Shown: piece by piece, positions 27,535 to 37,294 of the stretch
Layout of the letters: each line of letters begins with the position of its first letter
Numbering within the stretch: position 1 is the stretch's first letter
NCBI GenBank assembly: GCA_944326115.1
Contig: CALVCQ010000001.1
Coordinates: 124,001-188,000, forward strand
Source: Candidatus Gastranaerophilales bacterium
GTDB lineage: Bacteria; Cyanobacteriota; Vampirovibrionia; Gastranaerophilales; Gastranaerophilaceae
DNA: 64,000 nucleotides
Direction: 5' to 3'
Position numbers and translations under genes: made by a program
Notes under the pieces: model-generated
Told to the model about the DNA's origin: nothing
Seen by the model: the letters and a program-made list of their open reading frames with translations, nothing else
Database searches by the model: none

Positions 27535-29055
27535 ATGGAAACGAAAAAAATACTTATAAAAAATATTATTTGGACAATTTTATATGCAATATTTACACTG
27601 GTGATTGTGCTTCACCACGAAATCTGGGCGGATGAAGCGCAGGTGTGGATGATAGCAAAAAATGTTTCGTTTTCAGGGCTTTTTAAACATCTTGTGAATG
27701 AAGGACACCCGTCATTTTTTTACCTTATTATGATGCCTTTTGCAAAAGCCGGATTGTCTGCTGTTTTTATGCAGATTGTCTGCTGGATTTCAATGTGTTT
27801 TTCAGTATTTTTACTTTTGCAGTATTCTCCTTTTAACAGGTTTGCAAAGTTTGCAATAATAACAAGCGCCGGATTTTTGTACTTTTTCCCCGTAATTGCA
27901 AGAAGCTACTCTATCATACCTTTTCTTGTGTTTGCACTTGCAATTTTACATCCGAAAGCAAAAGAAAAGCCTTTTTTATATGCGTTTTTGCTGGTAATTT
28001 TAGCAAATACTCATATTATAATGTTTGCATTCTGTGCGTTGCTGGCTTTGTTTTTCTTTTTGGATAATGTTATAAAAAATTCTGAAAGTGAGCTGTCACA
28101 GGTTTGCTGGGCGAAAAATAGAATCTCTTTTGCAATCATGTGTGCCGGACTTCTGGCTGTAGTATTGCAATTGGGCGGGACAACATCCAGCAATGCTTTT
28201 ATAAAATTTGACTTTGCCAACATAGTTATTAATACTATCAAAGTTTTTAAAGAATTTTTTGTAAACTGTTTTGATGCGCATTATCCTGACACAGCACTGA
28301 TAATGTTTTCAAATTTAGGTGTTGTGTTGATTTTGTTGAGTGCAATTTTATACATTTTCTTTTTTGCAGCACTTTTAAAACGTGACAAAAAAATGTTTTT
28401 ACTTGCATTTTCCGGTATAGGATTTCAGCTTGCCGTTTATATTCTTGGTTACAGCCACTGGATTTTTGTTACAAGAATATTCTGCTCTCATTTGATAATG
28501 CTGTTTTGTTTCTGGATTGTGCTGACAGGCGATATCACGGACACAAAGCATTCAAAAATTTTTAATACAAAATTTTTGAATACGGCTATAGCATGTTTCT
28601 TTTTAATAACAATACTAAACGGATTAAAGTTTTCTGCTCTGGATTTGTTTAATCCGTATTCCGGAGCAAAAGAAACCGCTGAATATATTGAAAAAAATAT
28701 AGATAAAAATAATTCCATACTTGTTACGGATAATGATCCTTATGCTATTGCGCTTGTATATTACCTTGACGGTAAATATGAAGTTTATTCGGCAAGGACT
28801 CAAAAGGTTTTAAAGTATATTGTCTGGGATGAAAATTTATATCACGTGCTGGATGGTTCAAAATGGGCTATTTATGCAGATTACATGCAAAAATATGATA
28901 AAAATTTTAAAGACAAGAAGATTTATGCCGTTGTCTCTGATTTTAATCTGTATAAGCTGAAAGTCAAAGATTTAACCGGCTATAAATTTTTGTTTAAAAG
29001 TAAGCCGGCAGTGAAAAAATTTGAAGGTTTCAGGATTTTTGAATATGCACCATAA
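27535..29055 (+). CDS. GT-C type membrane glycosyltransferase (paralogue 2)
   Basis: 506-aa counterpart of the 24762 gene: HHEIWADEAQVWMIAKNV, NEGHPSFFYLIMMPFAKAG and SAGFLYFFPVIARSYSIIP are shared. The longer C-terminal soluble part includes TAEYIEKNIDKNNSILVTDND. It ends the four-gene operon; a family B repeat follows, then the Clp N-domain gene. Substrate unknown. Confidence 0.72.
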   Translation: METKKILIKNIIWTILYAIFTLVIVLHHEIWADEAQVWMIAKNVSFSGLFKHLVNEGHPSFFYLIMMPFAKAGLSAVFMQIVCWISMCFSVFLLLQYSPFNRFAKFAIITSAGFLYFFPVIARSYSIIPFLVFALAILHPKAKEKPFLYAFLLVILANTHIIMFAFCALLALFFFLDNVIKNSESELSQVCWAKNRISFAIMCAGLLAVVLQLGGTTSSNAFIKFDFANIVINTIKVFKEFFVNCFDAHYPDTALIMFSNLGVVLILLSAILYIFFFAALLKRDKKMFLLAFSGIGFQLAVYILGYSHWIFVTRIFCSHLIMLFCFWIVLTGDITDTKHSKIFNTKFLNTAIACFFLITILNGLKFSALDLFNPYSGAKETAEYIEKNIDKNNSILVTDNDPYAIALVYYLDGKYEVYSARTQKVLKYIVWDENLYHVLDGSKWAIYADYMQKYDKNFKDKKIYAVVSDFNLYKLKVKDLTGYKFLFKSKPAVKKFEGFRIFEYAP

Positions 29056-29119
29056 AAAATTGTATAAAAGGTCTTTTATAAAAAACATAACTATGGAATA
29101 ATAAATAAAAATGAAATCA

Positions 29120-29203
29120 AAAAAATTGTGATAAGTAACATCCTGCCCAGCTTGTATATAAGAGCAATGAACAGCCGGCAGCAACTGCATTACCGGACTA
29201 CAT
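29120..29203 (+). repeat. Family B structured repeat, copy B2 (diverged)
   Basis: Head TTGTGATAAG (29126) and tail AGCCGGCAGCAACTGCATTA followed by CCGGACTACAT. It is the most diverged copy; no H hairpin. Lies between the GT-C gene and the Clp N-domain gene. Confidence 0.45.
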
Positions 29204-29225
29204 TTTGATATAAAGGAGAATATAC

Positions 29226-30605
29226 GTGTTTGAACGTTTTACGGAAAAAGCTATAAATATTATTTCACTCGCACAAAAAGAAGCTGCTGACTCTGAAACT
29301 TATAAAATATACCCCGAACATATACTGCTGGGTATACTGGAAACAAAATCCAGCATCTGCTCACGGCTTCTTGCTTATGACGGATTAAAATCAGATAATT
29401 TCAGAGAATATGTATATGAAAAATATCAAAATATTTCTCATAATTTCAAACATACAAATATTGCTTTCAGTTCCGGAGCGCAAAAACTTATAAAACTGGC
29501 ATCGGAACTTGCAAGAAAAAATACAAATTCATACATTATGCCGGAACATCTTCTGTTGTCCCTTATTTTGACGGCAGAGAAATCAGAACCCGATGTACTC
29601 AAAGGTTTTAAAAAATATGAAGTCAACCTTGTTAAATTAAAACAAACCCTTTTAAAATTGATTGAAAAAAATAATAAAAAAGCTGAATTTCATCCCGAAA
29701 TAGAAAAAAAAGAAAAAAGTGAATATTCAACATTACAGTCTTTATTTAAAACAGGCGATGCAAAAAAAATTCTTGACAGAGCCGTAGCAAAACTGACAGC
29801 ATCGCATTATGAAATTCTCGGTACAGAACAGATTGTGCAGTCTATTCTGGAGGATTCAGATTCGGATTTGACAAAACTTTTAAATGAAAACGGTATAAAT
29901 CTTGATACATACTGTTCAAAATTAAATGAAGTTTCGTCACGTCAGGCGGAATTTGAAGAAAAACAAATTATCTTTACGCCGAATGCTTTTAAAACAATGC
30001 TGATTGCATTTGAAACAGCAAAGGAACTCGGTTCTGCAAGCGTAAAACCGGAACATATTATCCTCGGTATGCTGAAAGCAAAAAGCGGTATTGCATACAA
30101 TATTTTTAAAGAATTGAATGTAAAAGATGATGATCTTGCACATAAAATTATTAAACCGATAGAGAAACAAATGCCGGAAACACTTACCATATTGCGTCTT
30201 GCAAAACGAGAAGCTCAGAGTATGAACAGAAATATTGTCGGCAGTGAATTTATACTGCTCGGTATAATAGGAGAAGGCGCAGGTATAGGCGCACGGGTGC
30301 TTTCACAACTCGGAATAACAATAAAAGATGCAAGAATAGAGGTTGAAAGAGTTCTCGGATACGGTAATTCATACAATTTCGGCGAGGTCGTATTTTCAGA
30401 CAGAGCAAAAAAAATACTCGAAATTGCGTGGGAAAAAGCTCAAAAGCATAAAAATACAAAAATCGCTTCGGAAAATCTTTTGTGGGCAATTACACAAACT
30501 CCTGATTCCGTTGCAATGCAGGTGTTGTCTAATCTCGGCGTGGATGTGCTTGAAATAAATCAGGGTATTTTAAAAGAGCTTGAAAATTTAAAAGACTCAG
30601 AATAA
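29226..30605 (+). CDS. Clp N-domain-only protein (six Clp repeats, no ATPase)
   Basis: The 459-aa protein begins exactly like ClpC (FERFTEKAINII) but has no AAA+ module: no Walker A or B anywhere. Six Clp_N half-repeats are visible, starting near residues 3, 79, 179, 250, 317 and 388, each with a YxPEHILLGIL-like segment; together they make three double Clp-R domains. Clp N-domains bind adaptors and substrates of Clp proteases. A free triple N-domain could act as adaptor, decoy or phospho-Arg/protein sensor (inference). GTG start with AAAGGAG at 7 nt. Confidence 0.8.
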   Translation: MFERFTEKAINIISLAQKEAADSETYKIYPEHILLGILETKSSICSRLLAYDGLKSDNFREYVYEKYQNISHNFKHTNIAFSSGAQKLIKLASELARKNTNSYIMPEHLLLSLILTAEKSEPDVLKGFKKYEVNLVKLKQTLLKLIEKNNKKAEFHPEIEKKEKSEYSTLQSLFKTGDAKKILDRAVAKLTASHYEILGTEQIVQSILEDSDSDLTKLLNENGINLDTYCSKLNEVSSRQAEFEEKQIIFTPNAFKTMLIAFETAKELGSASVKPEHIILGMLKAKSGIAYNIFKELNVKDDDLAHKIIKPIEKQMPETLTILRLAKREAQSMNRNIVGSEFILLGIIGEGAGIGARVLSQLGITIKDARIEVERVLGYGNSYNFGEVVFSDRAKKILEIAWEKAQKHKNTKIASENLLWAITQTPDSVAMQVLSNLGVDVLEINQGILKELENLKDSE

Positions 30606-30609
30606 AAAT

Positions 30610-30694
30610 TGTCTGAGAAAAATTTGTAATAAGAAGTATAGCAACGTTAACGAATTTAATAAAATTCGGCGGTAACTGCTGCACTGGATTAGAT
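30610..30694 (+). repeat. Family B structured repeat, copy B3
   Basis: Begins 4 bp after the stop of the Clp N-domain gene. Head TGTCTGAGAAAAATTTGTAA, stem AAATTTGT/ACGAATTT with one wobble, tail GGTAACTGCTGCACTGGATT followed by AGAT. No nested hairpin. It ends before the ahcY promoter, so it is a 3'-UTR element of the upstream gene. Confidence 0.7.
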
Positions 30695-30731
30695 TTGTGA
30701 TGTCCATAAAACCAGCAGAACATTATTTCCT

Positions 30732-30760
30732 CTGACAATGTATTTTGTCTGTGATACAAT
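30732..30760 (+). promoter_or_regulatory. Promoter of ahcY
   Basis: CTGACA (30732-30737), 17-bp spacer, TACAAT (30755-30760) with an upstream TG (extended -10). The start codon is 35 bp downstream. Confidence 0.7.
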
Positions 30761-30794
30761 TCTGTTAAATATGTCTGAACATAAGGAGAGATAA

Positions 30795-32069
<1,275 letters not shown>

Positions 32070-32089
32070 TAAAAGAGAGAAAATAAACA

Positions 32090-32124
32090 AAAAACAGACT
32101 TTTTTAAAAGAAAGTCTGTTTTTT
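32090..32124. terminator. Bidirectional terminator between ahcY and the LysR gene
   Basis: AAAACAGACTT pairs with AAGTCTGTTTT (32112-32122), T-rich on the plus side and A-rich before the stem, so it can work in both directions between convergent genes. Confidence 0.75.
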
Positions 32125-32141
32125 ATTACTCAATATTATTA

Positions 32142-33035
32142 TTAACCGGCAAATTTTTCTTGCAGTTTATTCAAAAAAAGTTTTGCTGCCGGAGAAAATA
32201 CCTGATATTTTTTCCAGACAATATCAAGACCCGATTCCAGTCCCGGATTGAGCGGACGAAAACAAATTAAGCTGCTGTCTGTGATGTTAACAAGTTTATC
32301 AAGCGTAACAGCATATCCCATGCCCGCTTCTACCATTTTTGCTGCGTTGTATACAAGATTGTATGTTGCCGTAATATTCAGTTTGTCAAAATACTCTCCA
32401 AACCAGTCCAAAAAACCGCTTTCAGCAGAGTATTTTTTAGACATTTGCCTGGAAGCAATAAGCGGAACATTAATCAAATCATCAAGTTCTATTTCTTGTT
32501 TCAGGGCAAGAGGACTGTCTTTTCTCATAACAACGCCCCAGACATCTTTTTTCGGCAATGTGATATTATCATATTTTGACAAATCAATAGGCTGTATCAA
32601 AACCCCGAAATCAAGAAGTCCTTTGTCCAGTTTTTCAGTAACATCTTCGGCGTTTCCGCTGTGGATATGAAATTTTATATCCGGATATTCATCCTGTATA
32701 TTTTTCATAACTTCCGCAATATATCTCATAGACTCTGTTTCACCGCAGCCGATATAAATATCACCGCCTATAAATTCATTTATTGATTGAAATTCCGATT
32801 CGGTTTTTTCTACAAGGTCAATGATCTCTTCCGCACGTTTACGAAGAATCATACCTTCTGGCGTAAGTATAATATTGTGATTTCCTCTGACAAAAAGCTT
32901 CTGTCCCAGTTCTCTTTCCAGATCCTTAAGCTGTCTTGAGAGCGTAGGCTGTGTTAAATGAAGAGAATTTGCCGCACCCGTTATGCTGCCTTCTCTTGCT
33001 GCAGTCAAAAAATATTTTAAAACACGTATTTCCAT
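32142..33035 (-). CDS. LysR-family transcriptional regulator
   Basis: The 297-aa protein has the LysR winged HTH (MEIRVLKYFLTAAREGSITG, then AANSLHLTQPTLSRQL) and a periplasmic-binding-protein-like effector domain (residues 90-290, beginning DIYIGCGETESM). Effector unknown. Convergent with ahcY; the upstream intergenic region (33036-33459) carries repeats rather than a divergent target gene, so its regulon cannot be inferred. Confidence 0.9.
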   Translation of the reverse strand: MEIRVLKYFLTAAREGSITGAANSLHLTQPTLSRQLKDLERELGQKLFVRGNHNIILTPEGMILRKRAEEIIDLVEKTESEFQSINEFIGGDIYIGCGETESMRYIAEVMKNIQDEYPDIKFHIHSGNAEDVTEKLDKGLLDFGVLIQPIDLSKYDNITLPKKDVWGVVMRKDSPLALKQEIELDDLINVPLIASRQMSKKYSAESGFLDWFGEYFDKLNITATYNLVYNAAKMVEAGMGYAVTLDKLVNITDSSLICFRPLNPGLESGLDIVWKKYQVFSPAAKLFLNKLQEKFAG

Positions 33036-33109
33036 GATTTTATTTTAGGGGTTTGGCTTATGCCCGTCAAGCATAACCGGAGGTGTTTTATTTAGAATAA
33101 AATAGGGAT

Positions 33110-33255
33110 TTATATCGCATTTACCCTAAAAAGTCTAAAATTGCCCCCAAAATTTGTTTGGCTGTTTTTGCCACTCTGCCGAACAAAAGTTGACTAAATG
33201 TCAAGTTTTGTGAGAGGGAGTTGATTTCGTTTAAAATGTCCGGTTTCTTACAGAA
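33110..33255 (+). repeat. Family C repeat, copy C1 (with nested H2)
   Basis: Aligns with the sequence at 51283-51390: shared TTATATCGC at the start, ACTAAAAAG/TAAAAAGTCTAAAATTG in the left part and TGTCCGGTT near the end. A family H hairpin interrupts C1 at 33174-33217, absent from C2. It is directly followed by a family A copy. Confidence 0.55.
33174..33217 (+). repeat. Family H mini-hairpin, copy H2
   Basis: CTCT, bulge GCCGA, stem ACAAAAGTTGAC/GTCAAGTTTTGT (one G-G mismatch), loop TAAAT, G, AGAG. Nested in C1. Confidence 0.75.
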
Positions 33256-33432
33256 TGTCTGAGTGGGACCTCGCTTGTAGGAGTGGTACACGGAGTGCGA
33301 GTGGCGCCGAGTCTAGCATTTTACGGAAGTGACCCCATGCGCTTGTTGACTGTGCCGGACTTATTGTTAAATATTGAACTTGCTTATTGCACAGGTTCAA
33401 CAAGTAGTCGGAGTCAGTTGACAATATGAAAA
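33256..33432 (+). repeat. Family A 177-bp element, copy A1
   Basis: Starts TGTCTGAGTGGGACC and ends GACAATATGAAAA. Internal stems: CCTCGC (element bases 14-19) with GCGAG (42-46), and CTTGTTGA plus CTGTGC (87-100) with GCACAG and TCAACAAG (134-149). It abuts a truncated, oppositely oriented family B head at 33433-33457. Confidence 0.9.
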
Positions 33433-33457
33433 TCTTATCACGAATTTTTTCGGACAA
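33433..33457 (-). repeat. Family B head fragment, copy B8
   Basis: On minus: TTGTCCGAAAAAATTCGTGA followed by TAAGA, the conserved head of family B, lying 2 bp after the FkbM gene stop. The rest of the element is not found; family A copy A1 begins exactly where H sits in complete B copies. Confidence 0.6.
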
Positions 33458-33459
33458 TT

Positions 33460-34686
33460 TTAATGACCCACTGTTGTTTTCTCAGGTAAAAAGTCAACTG
33501 ATACACTATTTTCCAATTCTGCGGGGTATGCAATAAGCATTAATTCAGTCAATAAATCTTGAGGAGCTGTTTTTTTTATTTTGAATTTATAATTCAAATT
33601 TAATGATTCAATAAACGGTTTTATTTCAAAAAAATCCTGCGGTGTATGATAAATTGATATCAGCATTACCGGACGGTATTTTTTTATTGATTCGGCTGCG
33701 CCTTTTATAACATTGCTTTCGAAACCTTCTACATCCAATTTTATAAGTCCGAGGTTTAAATTATTTTTTGAGACAAAATTATCAATAGTTGTTACGTTAA
33801 TTTTTTGCGTTAAGTTATTTTTATTTTTAATAATAATTGAACTGCCGCTCAAACCTTCAGGATTGTATGAAATTTCAGATTCTTCTTCTTTGTCGCCGAT
33901 ACCGGACATTACAGGTGTTACATGTTTTAAATCGTTCATCTTAATGGTTTGATTAATATAATCAAAATTTATTTTTAACGGCTCAAAAGTGTATACCATA
34001 TTAGGTTTATAAAATTTTTCGAACATAAAGGCAGAGTCTCCGATAAAAGCACCGCCGTCTATAAAATCTTTACCTTTGATATAATCCGCAACAAAGGGTA
34101 TTTCTTTTAGTCCGCAATGAAAACAAAATACCCCGGGTTCGCCTATTTGAACCGGAAAATATTTTTGAAATTTTTTAAGTACTTGATTTATATTGTCTGA
34201 GTGGGACCTCGCTTGTAGGAGTGGTACACGGAGTGCGAGTGGCGCCGAGTCTAGCATTTTACGGAAGTGACCCCATGCGCTTGTTGACTGTGCCGGACTT
34301 ATTGTTAAATATTGAACTTGCTTATTGCACAGGTTCAACAAGTAGTCGGAGTCAGTTGACAATATGAAAATTTTGCCTTCTTCTTTTTCTTTCTCTGTTA
34401 AAAAATCATCAGGATTAATATAAATTAAGTTTTCATACCCCAATATGCTTTTATACAATTTATGACGTTTGAGAATTAAGTCTATCAGAGCAATATCGTT
34501 TTTGTCCAAACCTTTTATTAAATTATTATATTTTTCTTCTTTGTTATTATTTTTGTAATAACCTATCCAGTTTTGTTCGAGAAGCGGATTCAGCAATGAT
34601 ACTTTATACTTAAGTTTATTTTGAAGAAATTCTTCTCTCCATAACCTTTTATATAAACTTCTTACAAGATTCTTAAAGAGTTTCAT
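33460..34686 (-). CDS. FkbM-family methyltransferase carrying an in-frame family A insertion
   Basis: A 408-aa SAM-dependent methyltransferase: DFIDGGAFIGDS is the SAM loop, followed by VYTFEPLKINFDYI, INVTTIDNFV and LIKLDVEGFESNVIKGA, the FkbM hallmark. Residues about 106-164 are encoded by the 177-bp A2 repeat (34194-34370), which keeps the frame; without it the protein would be 349 aa. The start is the ATG at 34686 (MKLFKN) with GGAG 11 nt upstream; the open frame further upstream is only repeat A3. FkbM enzymes methylate glycans or lipids. Whether the product is active is unknown. Confidence 0.8.
   Translation of the reverse strand: MKLFKNLVRSLYKRLWREEFLQNKLKYKVSLLNPLLEQNWIGYYKNNNKEEKYNNLIKGLDKNDIALIDLILKRHKLYKSILGYENLIYINPDDFLTEKEKEEGKIFILSTDSDYLLNLCNKQVQYLTISPAQSTSAWGHFRKMLDSAPLALRVPLLQARSHSDNINQVLKKFQKYFPVQIGEPGVFCFHCGLKEIPFVADYIKGKDFIDGGAFIGDSAFMFEKFYKPNMVYTFEPLKINFDYINQTIKMNDLKHVTPVMSGIGDKEEESEISYNPEGLSGSSIIIKNKNNLTQKINVTTIDNFVSKNNLNLGLIKLDVEGFESNVIKGAAESIKKYRPVMLISIYHTPQDFFEIKPFIESLNLNYKFKIKKTAPQDLLTELMLIAYPAELENSVSVDFLPEKTTVGH
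34194..34370 (+). repeat. Family A 177-bp element, copy A2 (inside the FkbM gene)
   Basis: Identical by eye to A1, A3 and A4. Inserted antisense to the FkbM gene, in its coding sequence, adding 59 codons and no stop; the encoded stretch contains STDSDYLLNLCNKQVQYL. Confidence 0.95.
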
Positions 34687-34719
34687 ATTTTTACTAGCTC
34701 CGTTAATAATAAAATAATT

Positions 34720-34896
34720 TGTCTGAGTGGGACCTCGCTTGTAGGAGTGGTACACGGAGTGCGAGTGGCGCCGAGTCTAGCATTTTACGGAAGTGACCCC
34801 ATGCGCTTGTTGACTGTGCCGGACTTATTGTTAAATATTGAACTTGCTTATTGCACAGGTTCAACAAGTAGTCGGAGTCAGTTGACAATATGAAAA
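34720..34896 (+). repeat. Family A 177-bp element, copy A3
   Basis: Identical sequence, 33 bp upstream of the FkbM start and ending next to the tcdA stop codon. It occupies the whole intergenic space and may have displaced the native promoter. Confidence 0.95.
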
Positions 34897-34899
34897 ATA

Positions 34900-35643
34900 T
34901 TATTTTAAAAGATTTTTTACAATCCAGTAACCCATATAATATCCTGCAACAGCCGGCACAAAAGGAGTTGAGCCGGGGGTGAATTTTTTAAATTCTATTT
35001 TTTCTCCTTTTAAAGTTTGTATGTTTTCAATATTTTCTATTTTTTCAAGCACACGAGGATTCTCTCTGCTGCAAACAGCGGTTATGCCTTCTGTTATACC
35101 CCGTTTTTGCAGTTGATAGAGGACATTTTTGGTAAAGGTGCATTTTTTGCTTTCTATATCTTTAATATCCGTAATATACAGCTGTGTCGGGTCAAAACGA
35201 TTGCCGGCACCCATTGATGTTATAACGGGAATGTTGTTTTCCTTACAGTATACGAGCAAATCTATTTTTGAGCGCATTGTATCAATTGCATCCACAACAT
35301 AATCTGTTTTTATTTTAAAAATTTCTTCATTTAAATTTTCATTGTAAAAATCGCAGATACATTCAAGATTTATTGCAGGGTTTATATCAAAAAGTCTCTG
35401 TTTAAATAAGTCTGTCTTTTTTTGTCCCACAGTAGAGTTTAGAGCTATTATCTGGCGGTTTACGTTGGAATCGGAAACCGTATCAAAATCAACAATGGTA
35501 AAATTTTCAATACCCGCTCTTGCTAAAGATTCAAGAGCAAATCCTCCTACTCCTCCGAGTCCGAAAACGGTTATATGCTTATTTTTCAGCTTTTGCTGAT
35601 TTTCTTTTCCCCAGATGAGTTCATTGCGGCTAAAGTCTGTCAT
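34900..35643 (-). CDS. tcdA: tRNA threonylcarbamoyladenosine dehydratase (TcdA/CsdL-like)
   Basis: A 247-aa E1-like ThiF-fold enzyme with the nucleotide loop GLGGVGGFALE, the NRQI segment and the VVDAIDTMRSKIDLL region. TcdA cyclises t6A to ct6A at position 37 of tRNAs. The C-terminal hydrophobic tail (AGYYMGYWIVKNLL) is typical. It lies 6 bp after a small upstream gene and shares its transcript. Confidence 0.85.
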   Translation of the reverse strand: MTDFSRNELIWGKENQQKLKNKHITVFGLGGVGGFALESLARAGIENFTIVDFDTVSDSNVNRQIIALNSTVGQKKTDLFKQRLFDINPAINLECICDFYNENLNEEIFKIKTDYVVDAIDTMRSKIDLLVYCKENNIPVITSMGAGNRFDPTQLYITDIKDIESKKCTFTKNVLYQLQKRGITEGITAVCSRENPRVLEKIENIENIQTLKGEKIEFKKFTPGSTPFVPAVAGYYMGYWIVKNLLK

Positions 35644-35649
35644 ATCAGC

Positions 35650-35973
35650 CTACTTCAATGACATTGCAATGCCTTCCATGATATTTACATAATCACTTTC
35701 AGGCAAAGTTGAAATTGTTTTTATTGCTGCGGACAAATCAGGCTGTTTGTCATACCAGCGGCGGGCTTTGTTAGTTTGATAGAGTCCGAGCACTCTTTCT
35801 AAGCCTATGCTCAACGGTGCTGTATCATTTTCTCTGTGTACTGTTTTTATAGCACTGGCAACATTAATAATATCATTGGACAGTTTTTTCTGAATAGTGA
35901 CATGCAAATTTTTCAACAAATCCAGTGCAACTCTTGTTTCGTCGTACTTGTCGTACCATCTTTTATTATACAA
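35650..35973 (-). CDS. Hypothetical protein (107 aa) upstream of tcdA
   Basis: No family recognised. The protein is soluble and helical with two RRWYDK/KRWYDK motifs (residues 4-9 and about 70-75), suggesting an internal duplication of a short Trp-Tyr-Asp-Lys unit. It starts with TTG, supported by GGGAG at 8 nt. Co-transcribed with tcdA (6-bp gap). Confidence 0.65.
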   Translation of the reverse strand: MYNKRWYDKYDETRVALDLLKNLHVTIQKKLSNDIINVASAIKTVHRENDTAPLSIGLERVLGLYQTNKARRWYDKQPDLSAAIKTISTLPESDYVNIMEGIAMSLK

Positions 35974-36087
35974 AATAGAATCTCCCGCAAGATTAATGTA
36001 ATATTAATATTATATTTCTAATTTTATTAAAATTCAATAATTCAAAGCCGTTATGCTAAAATAATAAGTAATTTGAAGGAGATAATT

Positions 36088-37203
36088 ATGGAAATGATAC
36101 TGGGAATTGTTATATTTTTGATTGGTCTTGCGCTTGGAGCTTCCGGCATGTTTTTTGTTATGAAAAAACGTACAGAAGAAAAAGCTGCTTCATTTGAACA
36201 GGCATACAAAGATATTTATGAAAAAATGCAGCTTCAGTTTGAAAACCTTTCAAATAAAATCTTTAAAGAAACCACGCAGGATTTTTCCAACATGTCAAAA
36301 GAAAGAATAACAGAAATTCTGGAGCCTTTTAAGGAAAAATTTGAAGAGCTGAAAAAACAGTCTAAATATAATATCGAACAGGGTGCAAAACTTGATATGC
36401 ATATAAAAGAAGTAATAGAAACCGGCACAAAAATTTCAAACGATACAAACACTCTTGCTTCCGCATTAAAAGGCGATAATATGAAACAGGGCAGATGGGG
36501 AGAATTGATTCTGGAAAAAGTACTTGAACTTTCCGGACTAAGAAAAGGCGAAGAGTATGATACACAGATTGGATTCGGCTCAAAGAAACCTGATGCTACG
36601 ATTTTCTTGCCGGATAATAAGGCTGTTTTTATAGATGCAAAGACATCACTTGCTTCTTATGACGCTTATATAAACGCAGAGAATGATGAAGAAGCACGCA
36701 GTGCGCTTAAGCAGTTTAAAGATTCCGTAAAAACCCATATCGCAGGTTTGTCTAAAAGAGAATATTTTGAAATAGAAGACTATGCCTCTCCTGAATATGT
36801 TCTTATGTTTATACCTGTAGAAAGCTGCTACTCTATGCTGTTTTCAGACAACGGAGAACTTTGGGAGCTTGCATGGAAAAACAAAATTATGCCTGTCTCT
36901 CCTTCCACACTGCTTGCGGCGTTAAAGATAATTAACAGTTTTAATATGGTTAACAGACAGAATAAAAATGCACAGGAGATAGCTGCTCTTGCAGGTAAAA
37001 TGATAGATAAATTTGCAGACATGGTAAAAGATTTAAACGGAATCCAGACAAATCTCTCAAGAGCAATGACAAAACTTACCGGTCGTGACAATGTAATAAG
37101 ACAATGCGAAAGGCTTACGGAACTTGGAGCAAAAAACGCAAAACAAATTCCTGCGCTGTCTGTCATAGATGAACAGCCTGAAAAACTACCTGCAGAAGTT
37201 TAA
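36088..37203 (+). CDS. rmuC: DNA recombination protein RmuC
   Basis: The 371-aa protein has an N-terminal membrane helix (residues 3-25), a coiled coil (30-110) and a restriction-nuclease-like core (MKQGRWGELILEKVLELSG, then VFIDAKTSLASYDAY). RmuC limits recombination at short inverted repeats in E. coli, which is notable in a genome so rich in them. The start is the ATG at 36088, preceded by AAGGAG; the frame extends upstream to a TTG without support. Confidence 0.88.
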   Translation: MEMILGIVIFLIGLALGASGMFFVMKKRTEEKAASFEQAYKDIYEKMQLQFENLSNKIFKETTQDFSNMSKERITEILEPFKEKFEELKKQSKYNIEQGAKLDMHIKEVIETGTKISNDTNTLASALKGDNMKQGRWGELILEKVLELSGLRKGEEYDTQIGFGSKKPDATIFLPDNKAVFIDAKTSLASYDAYINAENDEEARSALKQFKDSVKTHIAGLSKREYFEIEDYASPEYVLMFIPVESCYSMLFSDNGELWELAWKNKIMPVSPSTLLAALKIINSFNMVNRQNKNAQEIAALAGKMIDKFADMVKDLNGIQTNLSRAMTKLTGRDNVIRQCERLTELGAKNAKQIPALSVIDEQPEKLPAEV

Positions 37204-37294
37204 ATATTTTTACATAATATAAAAAAACGGCAATTTTTTGTTCTTTAATGTTTTTACATGCATTGGAAGCAGTAAGTCAGGTATGTGTTAATAT

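Noticed and set aside
30610..30794. SAH riboswitch before ahcY
   Set aside because: The sequence is a family B repeat lying upstream of the ahcY promoter; no SAH aptamer consensus.
33256..33432. Group II or group I intron for family A
   Set aside because: 177 bp is too short, no domain V or P7-type core and no ORF-coded maturase.
33248..33457. ORFs starting or running inside family A copies (also at 34703 and 45165)
   Set aside because: Same 57-residue translation in each copy, no ribosome site and no independent start; treated as repeat, not genes.
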